Source: Actinomycetes bacterium
GTDB taxonomy: Bacteria; Bacillota; Sulfobacillia; Sulfobacillales; JAIMBI01
Assembly: GCA_023565505.1 (NCBI GenBank)
Contig: JAIMBI010000003.1
Coordinates: forward strand, 62,001 to 126,000
DNA: 64,000 nucleotides
Reading direction: 5' to 3'
Made by a program: the position numbers and the translations under genes. Positions 41,861 through 50,422 of this stretch are shown here, one piece after another. Under the pieces are notes generated by a model, which worked only from the letters and a program-made list of their open reading frames with translations, searched no databases and had not been told where the DNA came from. Position 1 is the stretch's first letter, and every line of letters starts with the position of its first letter.

Positions 41861-42721
41861 TTACTGGAAGCGGGTCTCGAGCTCGCCCAGTTTCTCGATG
41901 GACACCACGGCCACGTCGCCGGGTTTCAGCCACACCCGCCGGTCGGGCGGGAAGCCCTGGATGACTCCGGACGGCGTGCCGGTCAGGATGAGGTCGCCCG
42001 GCTCGAGCGTCCAGAACTTCGACAGGTACGCGATGATCTGGGCGCAGGAGAAGATCATGTCGGCCGTGTTGGAGGCCTGGCGCACCTCGCCGTTCAGGCG
42101 GAGCTGGATCTCGAGCGCGTTGGGGTTCCCCACCTCGTCGGCGGTGACGACGAACGGTCCGACGGGGGCGAACTTGTCGCAGGACTTCCCGAGCAGCCAC
42201 TGCCCGCTTCGGAACTGCAGGTCGCGGGCGGAGACGTCGTTGGCGGGAGTGTAGCCGAACACGTACCCCAGCGCGTCGGCCTCGGACACCCGGCGGGCCG
42301 GCCGACCCATCACGATGGCCAGCTCCGCCTCGTAGTCCACCTGCCGCGACTCCTCCGGCAGCGGCACGGTCTCCCGGTGCGCCGCGAGGGTGTTGTGGTA
42401 CTTGCTGAAGACGACCGGGTACTCGGGGATGGGGGAGCCGGTCTCCTCGGCGTGCTTGCGGTAGTTGAGCCCGATGCAGAAGATCTTCGGCGGCCGCCGC
42501 ACCGCCGGGGCGAACGTCGCCCGGTCGGCGGCCACCGTCGGCAGACTCCCGTCCAATGCGTCCGCGATGGGCCGCCGGAGCAGGTCCCAGGCGGCGATGA
42601 CGTCGTCGGTGGCGCGCACGGTCATCCCGGCCACCGTCTCCGGGAGTACCGCGAGCGTCCCGTCGGGGCGGGCCACGGCCACCGCCGGCCGCCCCTCCCA
42701 CGTGATGTTGGCGAACTTCAT
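41861..42721 (-). CDS. Fumarylacetoacetate hydrolase (FAH) family protein 1
   Basis: A 286-residue FAH-fold enzyme. IFCIGLNYRKHAEETGSPIPEYPVVFSKYHNTL, VDYEAELAIVMGRPARRV (metal-binding E-x-E), GYTPANDVSARDLQ and GDLILTGTPSGV are diagnostic. The family includes acylpyruvate hydrolases, 2-keto-3-deoxy sugar acid dehydratases and 2,4-diketo acid hydrolases. In this operon it probably acts on a 2-keto-3-deoxy or 2,4-diketo sugar acid. Last gene of the operon, just before the shared terminator. Confidence 0.9.
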   Translation of the reverse strand: MKFANITWEGRPAVAVARPDGTLAVLPETVAGMTVRATDDVIAAWDLLRRPIADALDGSLPTVAADRATFAPAVRRPPKIFCIGLNYRKHAEETGSPIPEYPVVFSKYHNTLAAHRETVPLPEESRQVDYEAELAIVMGRPARRVSEADALGYVFGYTPANDVSARDLQFRSGQWLLGKSCDKFAPVGPFVVTADEVGNPNALEIQLRLNGEVRQASNTADMIFSCAQIIAYLSKFWTLEPGDLILTGTPSGVIQGFPPDRRVWLKPGDVAVVSIEKLGELETRFQ

Positions 42722-42767
42722 GCTCGTACTCCTTCCCCTTTTGCCGTGATGCCGAACCCGTCGACCC

Positions 42768-43616
42768 CTAGGCCACCGGGTTGACCAGCGTCCCGATCCC
42801 CGCGATCCGGGCCTCCGCCACGTCCCCGGACCGGATGACGGCCGCCCCGGGCGTTCCCGTGGAGAGGATGGCCGTCGCCCCGACGGTCGCCTCCGTGGTC
42901 ACGAACTCCACCAGCCGCGGGCAGTCGTAGGTCATCCCGGCGACCACGTTCTCGGCCTTGACCTCCCCGTTGACCACCGTCTGGACCCGGACTCCCTCGA
43001 GGTCGGGGATCTCGTCGAGCGTCACGATCCACGGCCCGAGGCTGATGAAGGTGTCGTAGCCCTTGACGCGGGTGAGGAACCGCGGGTTCTTGCGGAGGAT
43101 GTCCTCCGCCGTCATGTCCAGCACCGGCACCACCCCGAAGATGACCGACCGCCACGCGTCCCGCGCCACGTTCTTCACCGTCCGGGCGAAGACCAGCGCC
43201 ACCTCCGCCTCGGCCGTCACCCGCTCCGAGACCCGCGGCAGCCGGATGGGGTCGCCGGGCCCGATGATGGCCGTCTGGGGCTTGAGAAACGTCGCCGGCT
43301 CCTCCGGGACCTTCTCCGACAGGTCCGCCGCGTGGGCGCGGTAGTTGAGGCCGATGCCCACGATCCGCTCGGGGTGGCGGAGCGGCGCGAGCACCCGCAC
43401 CGCCTGCTCGTCCACGGCCACCGCGTCGAACGCCTCCGGACGGTCGGCGAGCCAGGCCGCCAAGCCGTCGGCCGCCCCCGTGGCGATGAGGGTCTCGAGA
43501 TCCAGGGCGTCCGTGCGCCCAAAGCGCGCGTTGAGCGACCGGACCGTGGCGACCCGGCCGGCGCGCCAGATCGCCGCCGACTGCTCCCCGTTGTGTTCCA
43601 CCGTTCCCCAGCGCAT
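42768..43616 (-). CDS. Fumarylacetoacetate hydrolase family protein 2
   Basis: A 282-residue FAH-fold protein distinct from its neighbour (ER-IVGIGLNYRAHAADLSEKVPEEPATFLKP, TAEAEVALVF, VLDMTAEDILRKNPRF, ILSTGTPGAAV). It keeps the E-x-E metal site (AEAEVA). FGVVPVLDMTAED replaces the usual GYTxxNDVSARD, so the substrate may differ from copy 1. Start ATG 43616 with AAAAAGGAG upstream. Two FAH genes in a row, with a third fused to a SAF domain at 48024-49226, suggest successive hydrolytic and dehydrating steps. Confidence 0.88.
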   Translation of the reverse strand: MRWGTVEHNGEQSAAIWRAGRVATVRSLNARFGRTDALDLETLIATGAADGLAAWLADRPEAFDAVAVDEQAVRVLAPLRHPERIVGIGLNYRAHAADLSEKVPEEPATFLKPQTAIIGPGDPIRLPRVSERVTAEAEVALVFARTVKNVARDAWRSVIFGVVPVLDMTAEDILRKNPRFLTRVKGYDTFISLGPWIVTLDEIPDLEGVRVQTVVNGEVKAENVVAGMTYDCPRLVEFVTTEATVGATAILSTGTPGAAVIRSGDVAEARIAGIGTLVNPVA

Positions 43617-43665
43617 GTCTTCGCTCCTTTTTCCGCTCTTTCTGGGCCGCCGCCCGGGCGACGGC

Positions 43666-44793
43666 CTACCGGTCGACGCGGTAGCGCGCGACGGTGTCCG
43701 GGTTGAGCCGGATGCCGAGTCCCGGCCCGTCGGGCACCACCAGGTGGCCGTTCTCGACCTGGAGCGGCTGCTCCAGGAGCTCGTCCCGAAGCGGGTTGGT
43801 GCGGAGGTGCAGCTCCTGGTAGAGCGCGTGCGGCATCGCCGCGGCCAAGTGGAGGTTGGCCACCAGCGCCACCGCCCCGGCCGAGTAGTGGGGGATGAAC
43901 GGCAGCCCGAACGCCCGCCCGAGTTCCGCCACCCGCCGCGCCTCCGTGAGCCCGCCGACCCAGATGGCGTCGGTCTGGACGATGTCCACGCCTCCCCGGA
44001 CGATGAACTCCCGCATGCCGTAGAGGCCCGTCTCGGTCTCGTAGCCCGCGATGGGCACGTCGAGGGCCGCCGCAAGCCGCGCCGACAGCTCCGGCTGGTC
44101 GGTGGAGACGGGCTCCTCGAAGAAGTCGATGCCCAGGGCCTCGAGGTCGCGCCCCCAGCGGAGCGCCTCGGGGTAGGTGAGCCCGTTGTTGGCGTCCACC
44201 CCGAAGAAGAAGTGACGGCCGGCGACCTCGCGCACCAGCTCCAGGCGCCTCAGGTCGACGGCCCGCTCGTCGCCCCCGATCTTGAGCTTGATCCCGAAGA
44301 ACCCGCGCCGGACGATGTCCTCCAGCTCCGCGCGCAGCTCCTCGAAGCCCTTCCCCTCCTGGTAGTAGCCGCCGGTCACGTACGCCGGCACCGTCCGCCG
44401 CCACTGGCCGAGGAGGCTCGCCACCGGCCGGCCGGTCACCTGGCCGAGGATGTCCCACAACGCGATGTCCACCCCGCTCAGCGCGCACATCAGGAGCCCG
44501 CGGCGGCCGAGGCGGAAGTTGACGTTGTACACCTTCTCCCACAGCCGCCCGATCTGCGTCGGGTCCTCCCCGACGATGAGCGGTTCGACGAGCTCGTGCA
44601 CCGCCGCGCTCACCGTCTTGAGGGCGGCGTACGCGTAGTGCTCCCCGACGCCGACGATCCCCTCGTCGGTGACGACCTCCGTGAGGAGCACGTCCATGGG
44701 ATGCTCCGCCCCGAAGCGGACGGCCAGGGCGTCCCGCTCGAGCCGCTCGCCCCGGTACTGCAGCGGGATGGTCCGCACCGCGACAATCTTCAC
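43666..44793 (-). CDS. Mandelate racemase/muconate lactonizing enzyme family (sugar-acid dehydratase)
   Basis: A 375-residue enolase-superfamily protein. The KxK catalytic pair is in GIKLKIGG; metal ligands are in GVDANNG, FFEEPVS and GYETETG; the C-terminal HYSAG supplies a His. N-terminal capping domain MKIVAVRTIPLQYRG. Such enzymes remove a proton next to a carboxylate; many dehydrate aldonic or aldaric acids to 2-keto-3-deoxy acids, in keeping with IlvD, UxaA and FAH genes around it. Specific substrate unknown. Confidence 0.9.
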   Translation of the reverse strand: MKIVAVRTIPLQYRGERLERDALAVRFGAEHPMDVLLTEVVTDEGIVGVGEHYAYAALKTVSAAVHELVEPLIVGEDPTQIGRLWEKVYNVNFRLGRRGLLMCALSGVDIALWDILGQVTGRPVASLLGQWRRTVPAYVTGGYYQEGKGFEELRAELEDIVRRGFFGIKLKIGGDERAVDLRRLELVREVAGRHFFFGVDANNGLTYPEALRWGRDLEALGIDFFEEPVSTDQPELSARLAAALDVPIAGYETETGLYGMREFIVRGGVDIVQTDAIWVGGLTEARRVAELGRAFGLPFIPHYSAGAVALVANLHLAAAMPHALYQELHLRTNPLRDELLEQPLQVENGHLVVPDGPGLGIRLNPDTVARYRVDR

Positions 44794-44886
44794 GTCCGTG
44801 CCGGGGTCGGTCCCTCACCGCCGGCCCCGGCTCCCCCCTTTCCTGCTGCTCGGCCGCTCGCGCGCCGCGGGCGGCCGCCGCCGACC

Positions 44887-45948
44887 TCAGACCGCGCCGC
44901 CGGGACGGCCCGCCTCCATCCGACCCGGCTCGGGGGCCCCGGCCAGCCGGGCGGCCACGCGCATCGCCGCGAGCATGCTCTCGGCCCGGGCGACGCCCGT
45001 GCCGGCGATGTCGAATCCGGTCCCGTGGTCCACCGACGTCCGGATGATGGGCAGCCCCAACGTGAGGTTGACCGCCTCGTCGAACGCCAGGAGTTTGACC
45101 GGGATGTGCCCCTGGTCGTGGTACTGGGCCACCACGGCGTCGAACTCGCCCGCCCGGGCGCGCACGAACACCGTGTCGGCGGGCACCGGCCCGACCACGG
45201 GCCACCCCTCGGCCCGCATCGCCTCCACCGCCGGCCGGATCACCCGGTCCTCGGTGTCGCCGAACAGCCCGTGCTCCCCGTTGTGAGGGTTCAAGCCGGC
45301 CACCGCCACCCGCGGGGCCGTCACCCCGAAGCGGGGGAGCGCGTCGAGGGTCATGCGCGTCACGGCCCGGATGCGCTCCGGCGTCACCCGCGCCAGCGCG
45401 TCCGCCAGGCTGACGTGGGTACTGACGTGGGCGACGCGCAGCCCGCCGCCCACCAGCATCATGGCCACGGCCCGCGCTCCGGTCAGCTGCTGCAGGATCT
45501 CGGTGTGCCCCGGCTCGCTCACGCCGGCCAGGTGGATGGCCTCCTTGTGGATGGGGGCGGTCACCACCCCCGCGAGCCGCCCCGCCAGGGCCGCCGCCAC
45601 CGCCGCCTGGATGTAGGCGTAGGCGGCCCGGCCCGCGGCCGCCGAGATCCGGCCCCACGGCTCGTCCACCGCCGGGCCCGGCACCACCACCACCGGTTCG
45701 GGCCGGTCGGCCCAGGCCGCCTCGTCCTCGGCCACCCCCCACGCGAGCGCCGGCGCCAGCCGGGCCCGGACCGCCTCCAGGCGCGGCGCGTCCCCGAACA
45801 CGACCCAGCGCACGGCCGGCCGGTCCGGATCCGCGGCCCACGCCGCCAGCGCCTTGACCACCACCTCCGGCCCGATGCCCAGGGGATCCCCCATCGTGAT
45901 GCCGAGATGCACGGCGGCCGCCGGCCGCCCGTTGGATCCGCCTGTCAT
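44887..45948 (-). CDS. pdxA2: PdxA2-type 4-phospho-threonate/erythronate dehydrogenase
   Basis: A 353-residue PdxA-family protein: ITMGDPLGIGPEVVVKAL, VTAPIHKEAIHLAGVSEPGHTEILQQL, VAGLNPHNGEHGLFGDTE and QYHDQGHIPVKLL hold the metal His residues. PdxA of vitamin B6 synthesis is one possibility, but it lies directly downstream of a DUF1537 kinase. That pair is the established arrangement for PdxA2, which oxidatively decarboxylates 4-phospho-D-threonate or D-erythronate to dihydroxyacetone phosphate. So PdxA2 is preferred. Confidence 0.85.
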   Translation of the reverse strand: MTGGSNGRPAAAVHLGITMGDPLGIGPEVVVKALAAWAADPDRPAVRWVVFGDAPRLEAVRARLAPALAWGVAEDEAAWADRPEPVVVVPGPAVDEPWGRISAAAGRAAYAYIQAAVAAALAGRLAGVVTAPIHKEAIHLAGVSEPGHTEILQQLTGARAVAMMLVGGGLRVAHVSTHVSLADALARVTPERIRAVTRMTLDALPRFGVTAPRVAVAGLNPHNGEHGLFGDTEDRVIRPAVEAMRAEGWPVVGPVPADTVFVRARAGEFDAVVAQYHDQGHIPVKLLAFDEAVNLTLGLPIIRTSVDHGTGFDIAGTGVARAESMLAAMRVAARLAGAPEPGRMEAGRPGGAV

Positions 45949-46000
45949 GGCGCCCCCCCTCGTCGTCGTCACGGAACGTCGACCCGTCGGCCCGCCGTCC

Positions 46001-47137
46001 TCAGGACGCCCGGACCACCGTGTCCGCCAGGGCCGCGAGCGTCTCCCGCCGACCGAACGACCCCGACTTGGTCCACAGCGGCAGGCCGGCGTACGGCCCG
46101 CCCCAGATCCGGGCGGCGACGCTTCCCTCGCGGTCCAGCGCCACCACCTCCACGCCGTCGGCCCCGGCCGCCTCCAGCACGGCCGCGGCGGTCTCGCCGC
46201 CCGCGGCCACCAGCGCCGCCCACGCCCGGCGCGCCAACAGATCCCGTACGGCCTCGACCCAGCCGGCGAAGACCCCGGCCGCGCCGCCCGGCGGCGGCGC
46301 GGCATCCTGGCTGGTCACCACCACGACCGGCGCCGGCGGGAGCGCGCCGAGCGGCTCCCCGAACGCCATCCGCAGCACGGGGTACCGCTCCTCCAGGGCC
46401 GCGACCTGGCTCCGGGCCATCGCGGTCCGGCTGCCCACCAGCACCAGGACCGGCCGGCCCCGGACCGCCGGCGGAGCGGCCCCGCCGGCGCCGTGGGCCC
46501 GCGCCAGGGCCGCAATGAGTCCCCGGGTGCCAACCCACAGGAGGCCGGGCCGGGCGCCGCCGGCCGCAGCCACGAGCGCGTCGAGGTCCGCGTCCGACGT
46601 GGCGTCGGCCAGCACCAGAGCGGCACCCGCCGGCCACGGGGCGCCGGGCGTCCAGGACGCCGCCGGCTCGTCCGGGAAGTAGTCCGCCAGGCGCGAGCTG
46701 GGCACGGACCCCGCCACCTCGGTGGCCTCCAGGAGCCGCCCGTGCCAGCGGACCCGGCCGCCCACCACCACGCGGTCCTGGTCCGGAAGGGCCGGGGCCA
46801 CGACGACCGCCTCGGGGCCGAAGACGGCCCGGAGCCGGCCGACGTCGTCCGCCCAACGGCCCCGGAGGAGCGAGTCCATCTTGACCATCGCCAGACCCGG
46901 CCGGACCCCCGCGAGGGCCTCGGCCCAGGCCGCCCAGCGGGCGGCCCAGCCGGCCGCGTCCGCGTCGCGGGTGCGCGTCGCCACCACCAGCCCGGCGGCC
47001 CGGTCGGCCCGATCCAGGGCCTTGGGGCGCACCGCAACGGGCACCGGCCGCCCCGGGCGGGCCCACACCGCCGCCGCCTCGGCCGCCCCGGTCAGGTCGT
47101 CCGCCACGGCGAGCCAGGCGGGACCGGACGCGGTCAC
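46001..47137 (-). CDS. Four-carbon acid sugar kinase (DUF1537)
   Basis: A 378-residue DUF1537 kinase. The N-terminal ADDLTGAAEAAAVWARPGRPVPV is diagnostic, with VKMDSLLRGRW, VVVAPALPDQDR (variant of APAxPxxGR), and the C-terminal ALVAAGGETAAAVLEAAG nucleotide region. Family members phosphorylate D-threonate, D-erythronate, L-threonate or related acids. GTG start at 47137 overlaps the stop of the upstream UxaA-like gene (GTGA). It works with the PdxA2 next to it. Confidence 0.9.
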   Translation of the reverse strand: MTASGPAWLAVADDLTGAAEAAAVWARPGRPVPVAVRPKALDRADRAAGLVVATRTRDADAAGWAARWAAWAEALAGVRPGLAMVKMDSLLRGRWADDVGRLRAVFGPEAVVVAPALPDQDRVVVGGRVRWHGRLLEATEVAGSVPSSRLADYFPDEPAASWTPGAPWPAGAALVLADATSDADLDALVAAAGGARPGLLWVGTRGLIAALARAHGAGGAAPPAVRGRPVLVLVGSRTAMARSQVAALEERYPVLRMAFGEPLGALPPAPVVVVTSQDAAPPPGGAAGVFAGWVEAVRDLLARRAWAALVAAGGETAAAVLEAAGADGVEVVALDREGSVAARIWGGPYAGLPLWTKSGSFGRRETLAALADTVVRAS

Positions 47138-48027
47138 AGCGTCGGGCCCAGCCGCTCGATGGCGAACAGGGCGGCGCCGACCTCCTCCGCGGCGGTGGGC
47201 GTACCGTCCGCGACGCTCAGCAGGAACGCGGCCCACTGGTCCGGCGTGCGGGCGTCGACCATCCCGTCCATGTCGTCCGCCAGCGCCCGCGCCAGCGCGG
47301 GATCATATCCGAGGCGCACCACCGGGGCGATGGGGTGCCCGCCGATGCGCGCCGCGTCGGCCGGCGCCAGCACCAGGTGGCAGCCCGACGCCACCAGGCC
47401 CGTGATGGTCTCGCTGTCGCCCGCCCCGGCCCGCATGAACACCTCCGGCACCCCGTCGGGGACCGGTTCGGCGTAGTCGATGACCACCGCCCCCTCGGGA
47501 GCCGTCTCGCCCGGCGCGAGCGCCCGCACCACGCGGCCGCCCGCCTCCCGGAAGGCGGCGACGACGGGGTCGGCCCGGCCGCCGAAGAGGCCGAGGCCCT
47601 CCACGCCCAGGATCAGCCGCTCCGGGGGCAGCGGCACCCGGTCGGCCGGCGGCGCGTTCCGGAGCGCCGCCGCGGCCATCTCCGCCGCCTGGTCGGTGCC
47701 GCCCGCCGTCTGGATGGAGTAGACCGCGGCCTCGCGGCCCCGGTCCAGGATGCCCTGGTGGATCGTCGCGGCCTGCACGCCCTCGCACCCGAGCCCGATG
47801 ACCACCGTGCGGCGCACGTTGGGGTGCGCCCCGATGCCGACCAGCGTGCGCCACGTCTGCTCCTTGTCCGCCCCGATCTGCGCGCAGCCCAGCGGGTGCT
47901 CCACCCACACCCCGCCGACGGCCTGGCCCGCGGCCAGGGCCGCGCGGTTGGAGCACACGACGGACGGCAGGGCGAGGAGATGGTCCCGGATCCCGATCTG
48001 CCCGTTCTCACGGAGGTACCCCGTCAT
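47134..48027 (-). CDS. UxaA C-terminal-like sugar-acid dehydratase, copy 1
   Basis: A 297-residue stand-alone version of the C-terminal catalytic part of altronate/galactarate dehydratases. MTGYLRENGQIGIRDHLLALPSVVCSNR is the family start (G--GIRN-v-v-psv-C-N), with HPLGCAQIGADKEQT and IGLGCEGVQA; cysteines at VVC, GCAQ and GCEG would bind the metal. ATG 48027 overlaps the stop of the FAH-SAF fusion. Shorter than copy 2 at 49223-50395; the two may form a heteromer with the SAF domain. Confidence 0.85.
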   Translation of the reverse strand: MTGYLRENGQIGIRDHLLALPSVVCSNRAALAAGQAVGGVWVEHPLGCAQIGADKEQTWRTLVGIGAHPNVRRTVVIGLGCEGVQAATIHQGILDRGREAAVYSIQTAGGTDQAAEMAAAALRNAPPADRVPLPPERLILGVEGLGLFGGRADPVVAAFREAGGRVVRALAPGETAPEGAVVIDYAEPVPDGVPEVFMRAGAGDSETITGLVASGCHLVLAPADAARIGGHPIAPVVRLGYDPALARALADDMDGMVDARTPDQWAAFLLSVADGTPTAAEEVGAALFAIERLGPTL

Positions 48028-49226
48028 CCGATGTGCGCCTCCTTCCGCGCCAGGAGATCCCCGCGCCCGCGGTTCGAGTCGATGTTGTGCACGTGGGCGT
48101 GCTGGCCGGGTTCGATGAGCCGGGTGGCCACGCCGATGACCTCCCCGTACTTGATCACCGGATCCCCGGGCTGCATCGCCACGAGCGCCACCTTGTGGCC
48201 GAAGGGGATGGGGTCGCGCACGACCAGCTCGCCGCCGCCCCCCACCTGAAGCCGCATCCCCGGCTCGAGCTGGCCCAGCGCCACCACCACGGTGTCGCGC
48301 GGGTCGACCCGCAGGAGGCGCGGCGGCGGCGTCCCCACCTTCGCCCAGTCGGCGTCGATGCGGCGCGCCACGTTGGTGAGCGTCCCGATACTGTCGACGG
48401 TGACGGCGATCTCGTCGCCGTCCTCGAGCGCGAACCAGTCGGGCGGGACGATGCCCGTTCCGGTCATGAGTCCGGTCCACGGCGCGAGCGGCCACTCGTG
48501 GGCGAGGTAGGCCACCAGCTCGTCGAGGGAGCGCTTGAGCCGCCGCACCTCCGCGGCCCCCTCGAACACCACCGCCCCGTGCCGCCGGACGACCAGCCGG
48601 ACGGTGAGCGCGTACGGGTCCACCGTGCCCGCCAGGGCCACCGTCGGCCCGACGGCGGCGCTCCGGTGGAAGATCTTCGCCTGGGGGAGGTAGAGCGGGT
48701 TCTTGGCCTCGAGGTCCCGGGCGGTCATGTCGTTGCCGGCCGTGTAGCCGAAGATGCGGCCGTCGGGGCCCAGGATCACCGTCAGCTCGGGCTCGGGGAC
48801 GTGCCAGGTGGCGTCCCGGCGGAGGCCCACCGCCTCCCCCGGCCCCGCGATGCGCCCCGCCGGCGCCTTGAAGAACAGTTCCGGCCGCGGCGCCTCGTAC
48901 ACCCAGTCGTAGATGCTCTCCTTGACCTCGGTCTCCTCGTTGCGGGCCTCGCGGCTCCGCTCGTAGGTCACGCCCGCCGCCCACAGCTCGTCGAGGTCGA
49001 GCGGCAGCAGGAGGGCGGAGGGCATGGGCCGGTGGTCCAGTTCCGCCCACCACGCGGCGACGGCCTCCGCCAGCGCCCCCGCCTCGGGGTGCCGCTCCCA
49101 CAGCTCCGGGATGCTCCGGACACCGAGCGCCGCCGTCAGGTCCACCGCCGCCGCGCCGTCGCCGGACACCCCGAGCCGGGGTCGTCCCTCCTCGTCGGCC
49201 CAGCGGAACAGCCGCATTGCCGTCAT
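48024..49226 (-). CDS. FAH domain fused to a UxaA N-terminal (SAF) domain
   Basis: A 400-residue fusion. Residues about 1-290 are a FAH-type enzyme close to 2-keto-3-deoxy-D-arabinonate dehydratases (GVTYERSREARNEETEVKESIYDWVYEAPRPELFFKA, then VPEPELTVIL and GYTAGNDMTARDLEAKNPLY). Residues about 310-400 are the SAF-like N-terminal domain of altronate dehydratase (IPFGHKVALVAMQPGDPVIKYGEVIGVATR, then HVHNIDSNRGRGD). UxaA C-terminal parts lie on both sides with ATGA overlaps. The fusion physically links two steps or lends the SAF domain to the neighbouring UxaA halves. Confidence 0.88.
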   Translation of the reverse strand: MTAMRLFRWADEEGRPRLGVSGDGAAAVDLTAALGVRSIPELWERHPEAGALAEAVAAWWAELDHRPMPSALLLPLDLDELWAAGVTYERSREARNEETEVKESIYDWVYEAPRPELFFKAPAGRIAGPGEAVGLRRDATWHVPEPELTVILGPDGRIFGYTAGNDMTARDLEAKNPLYLPQAKIFHRSAAVGPTVALAGTVDPYALTVRLVVRRHGAVVFEGAAEVRRLKRSLDELVAYLAHEWPLAPWTGLMTGTGIVPPDWFALEDGDEIAVTVDSIGTLTNVARRIDADWAKVGTPPPRLLRVDPRDTVVVALGQLEPGMRLQVGGGGELVVRDPIPFGHKVALVAMQPGDPVIKYGEVIGVATRLIEPGQHAHVHNIDSNRGRGDLLARKEAHIG

Positions 49227-50395
49227 ACCGCCTCCGCCCCCCATCCCTGGAAGATGCCGAACTCCCGGTGTCCGAGCCGCTCCGCGGCGACCAGCTCCCC
49301 GTTGGCCACCGCCAGGATCTTGCGGTACAGCTGCCAGCCGACCTCCTCGACGGTGAGATGCCCGTCGATGATGGGCCCCGCGTCGATGTCGATGAGGTCC
49401 GGCAGCGCCCGCTTGAGCGCCGTCCGCGTCGACATCTTGATCACCGGGCAGATGGCCGACCCGGTGGGGGTCCCCCGCCCGGTGGTGAACACGATGACCT
49501 GAGCCCCCGCGGCCGCCATGCCGACGAGCTGCATGACGTCGTGGCCGGGCGTGTCCATGACCACCAGCCCCTGGGTCTTGGGTCGCTCGGCGTAGTCGAT
49601 GACGTCCGTCAACGGGCTCGTCCCGCCCTTGTGGACGCAGCCCAGGGACTTCTCCTCGATGGTGGTGATGCCGCCCTCGATGTTCCCCGGCGCCGGCTGG
49701 GCCCCCCGGAAGTCGACCCCCATGCGCATGGAGGCGCGCTCGGCGTGGGCCACCGTGTCGACCAGGAGTTGGCCGACCCGGGGCGTCACGGCGCGGTTCT
49801 GCAGAATCGGCTCCGCGCCGATGAGCTCCGTGGTCTCGGCGAGGATGCTGCTTCCGCCCCGGGCGATGATGAGGTCGCTCGCGTAGCCCAGGGCGGGATT
49901 GGCCGACAGGCCGGAGCAGGCGTCCGAACCGCCGCACTCCGTGGCCAGCAGCAGCTTCGCCACCGGCACCGGCTCGCGCCGGGCGGCGCGCGCCGCCTCC
50001 GCCCACGGCCGCGCCACGGCGGCGACGCGCTCGGCGGCCCGCCGCGTCCCGCCGGCCTCCTCCAGCGTCACCACCTCGTAGCGCACGTGCGCCCCGAGGT
50101 CGCGCGTCACGTCGGCCACCAGGGGGTCGTCGGGGGTGAGCGCCACCAGCACCGTGCCGTACACGTTGGGGTGATCCACCCACCCGCGGAGCGTCCGCAC
50201 GGCCAAGTCGTACCCCTCGATGGCCGGCGCCACGTCCTGGTGCATCTCCACGCCCACCGCCCCGGCGACCGCCTCGCGGCCCAGCGTGGCCGCCCGGTTG
50301 GCCCCCGGCGCCAAGGGCAGGACCAACACGTGGTTGCGGGTCCCGGCCAGCCCGTCGGCGCGCCAGAATCCCCAGAACTCGTCCAAGCTTCCCAT
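49223..50395 (-). CDS. UxaA C-terminal-like sugar-acid dehydratase, copy 2
   Basis: A 390-residue altronate/galactarate dehydratase C-terminal domain protein. GFWRADGLAGTRNHVLVLPLAPGANR, LLLATECGGSDACSGLSANPALG (metal-binding Cys), TTIEEKSLGCVHKGGTSPLTDVIDYAERP and VVFTTGRGTPTGSAICPVIKMSTR match the family well. It lacks the N-terminal SAF domain, which is supplied by the adjacent fusion protein. Stop overlaps the fusion start (ATGA). Confidence 0.9.
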   Translation of the reverse strand: MGSLDEFWGFWRADGLAGTRNHVLVLPLAPGANRAATLGREAVAGAVGVEMHQDVAPAIEGYDLAVRTLRGWVDHPNVYGTVLVALTPDDPLVADVTRDLGAHVRYEVVTLEEAGGTRRAAERVAAVARPWAEAARAARREPVPVAKLLLATECGGSDACSGLSANPALGYASDLIIARGGSSILAETTELIGAEPILQNRAVTPRVGQLLVDTVAHAERASMRMGVDFRGAQPAPGNIEGGITTIEEKSLGCVHKGGTSPLTDVIDYAERPKTQGLVVMDTPGHDVMQLVGMAAAGAQVIVFTTGRGTPTGSAICPVIKMSTRTALKRALPDLIDIDAGPIIDGHLTVEEVGWQLYRKILAVANGELVAAERLGHREFGIFQGWGAEAV

Positions 50396-50422
50396 GAGCC
50401 CCTCCTTGCGGCCGAGGCCGCC

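Noticed and set aside
44887-45948. PdxA as a vitamin B6 biosynthesis gene
   Set aside because: Its direct linkage to a DUF1537 kinase in a sugar-acid operon makes the PdxA2 role more likely.
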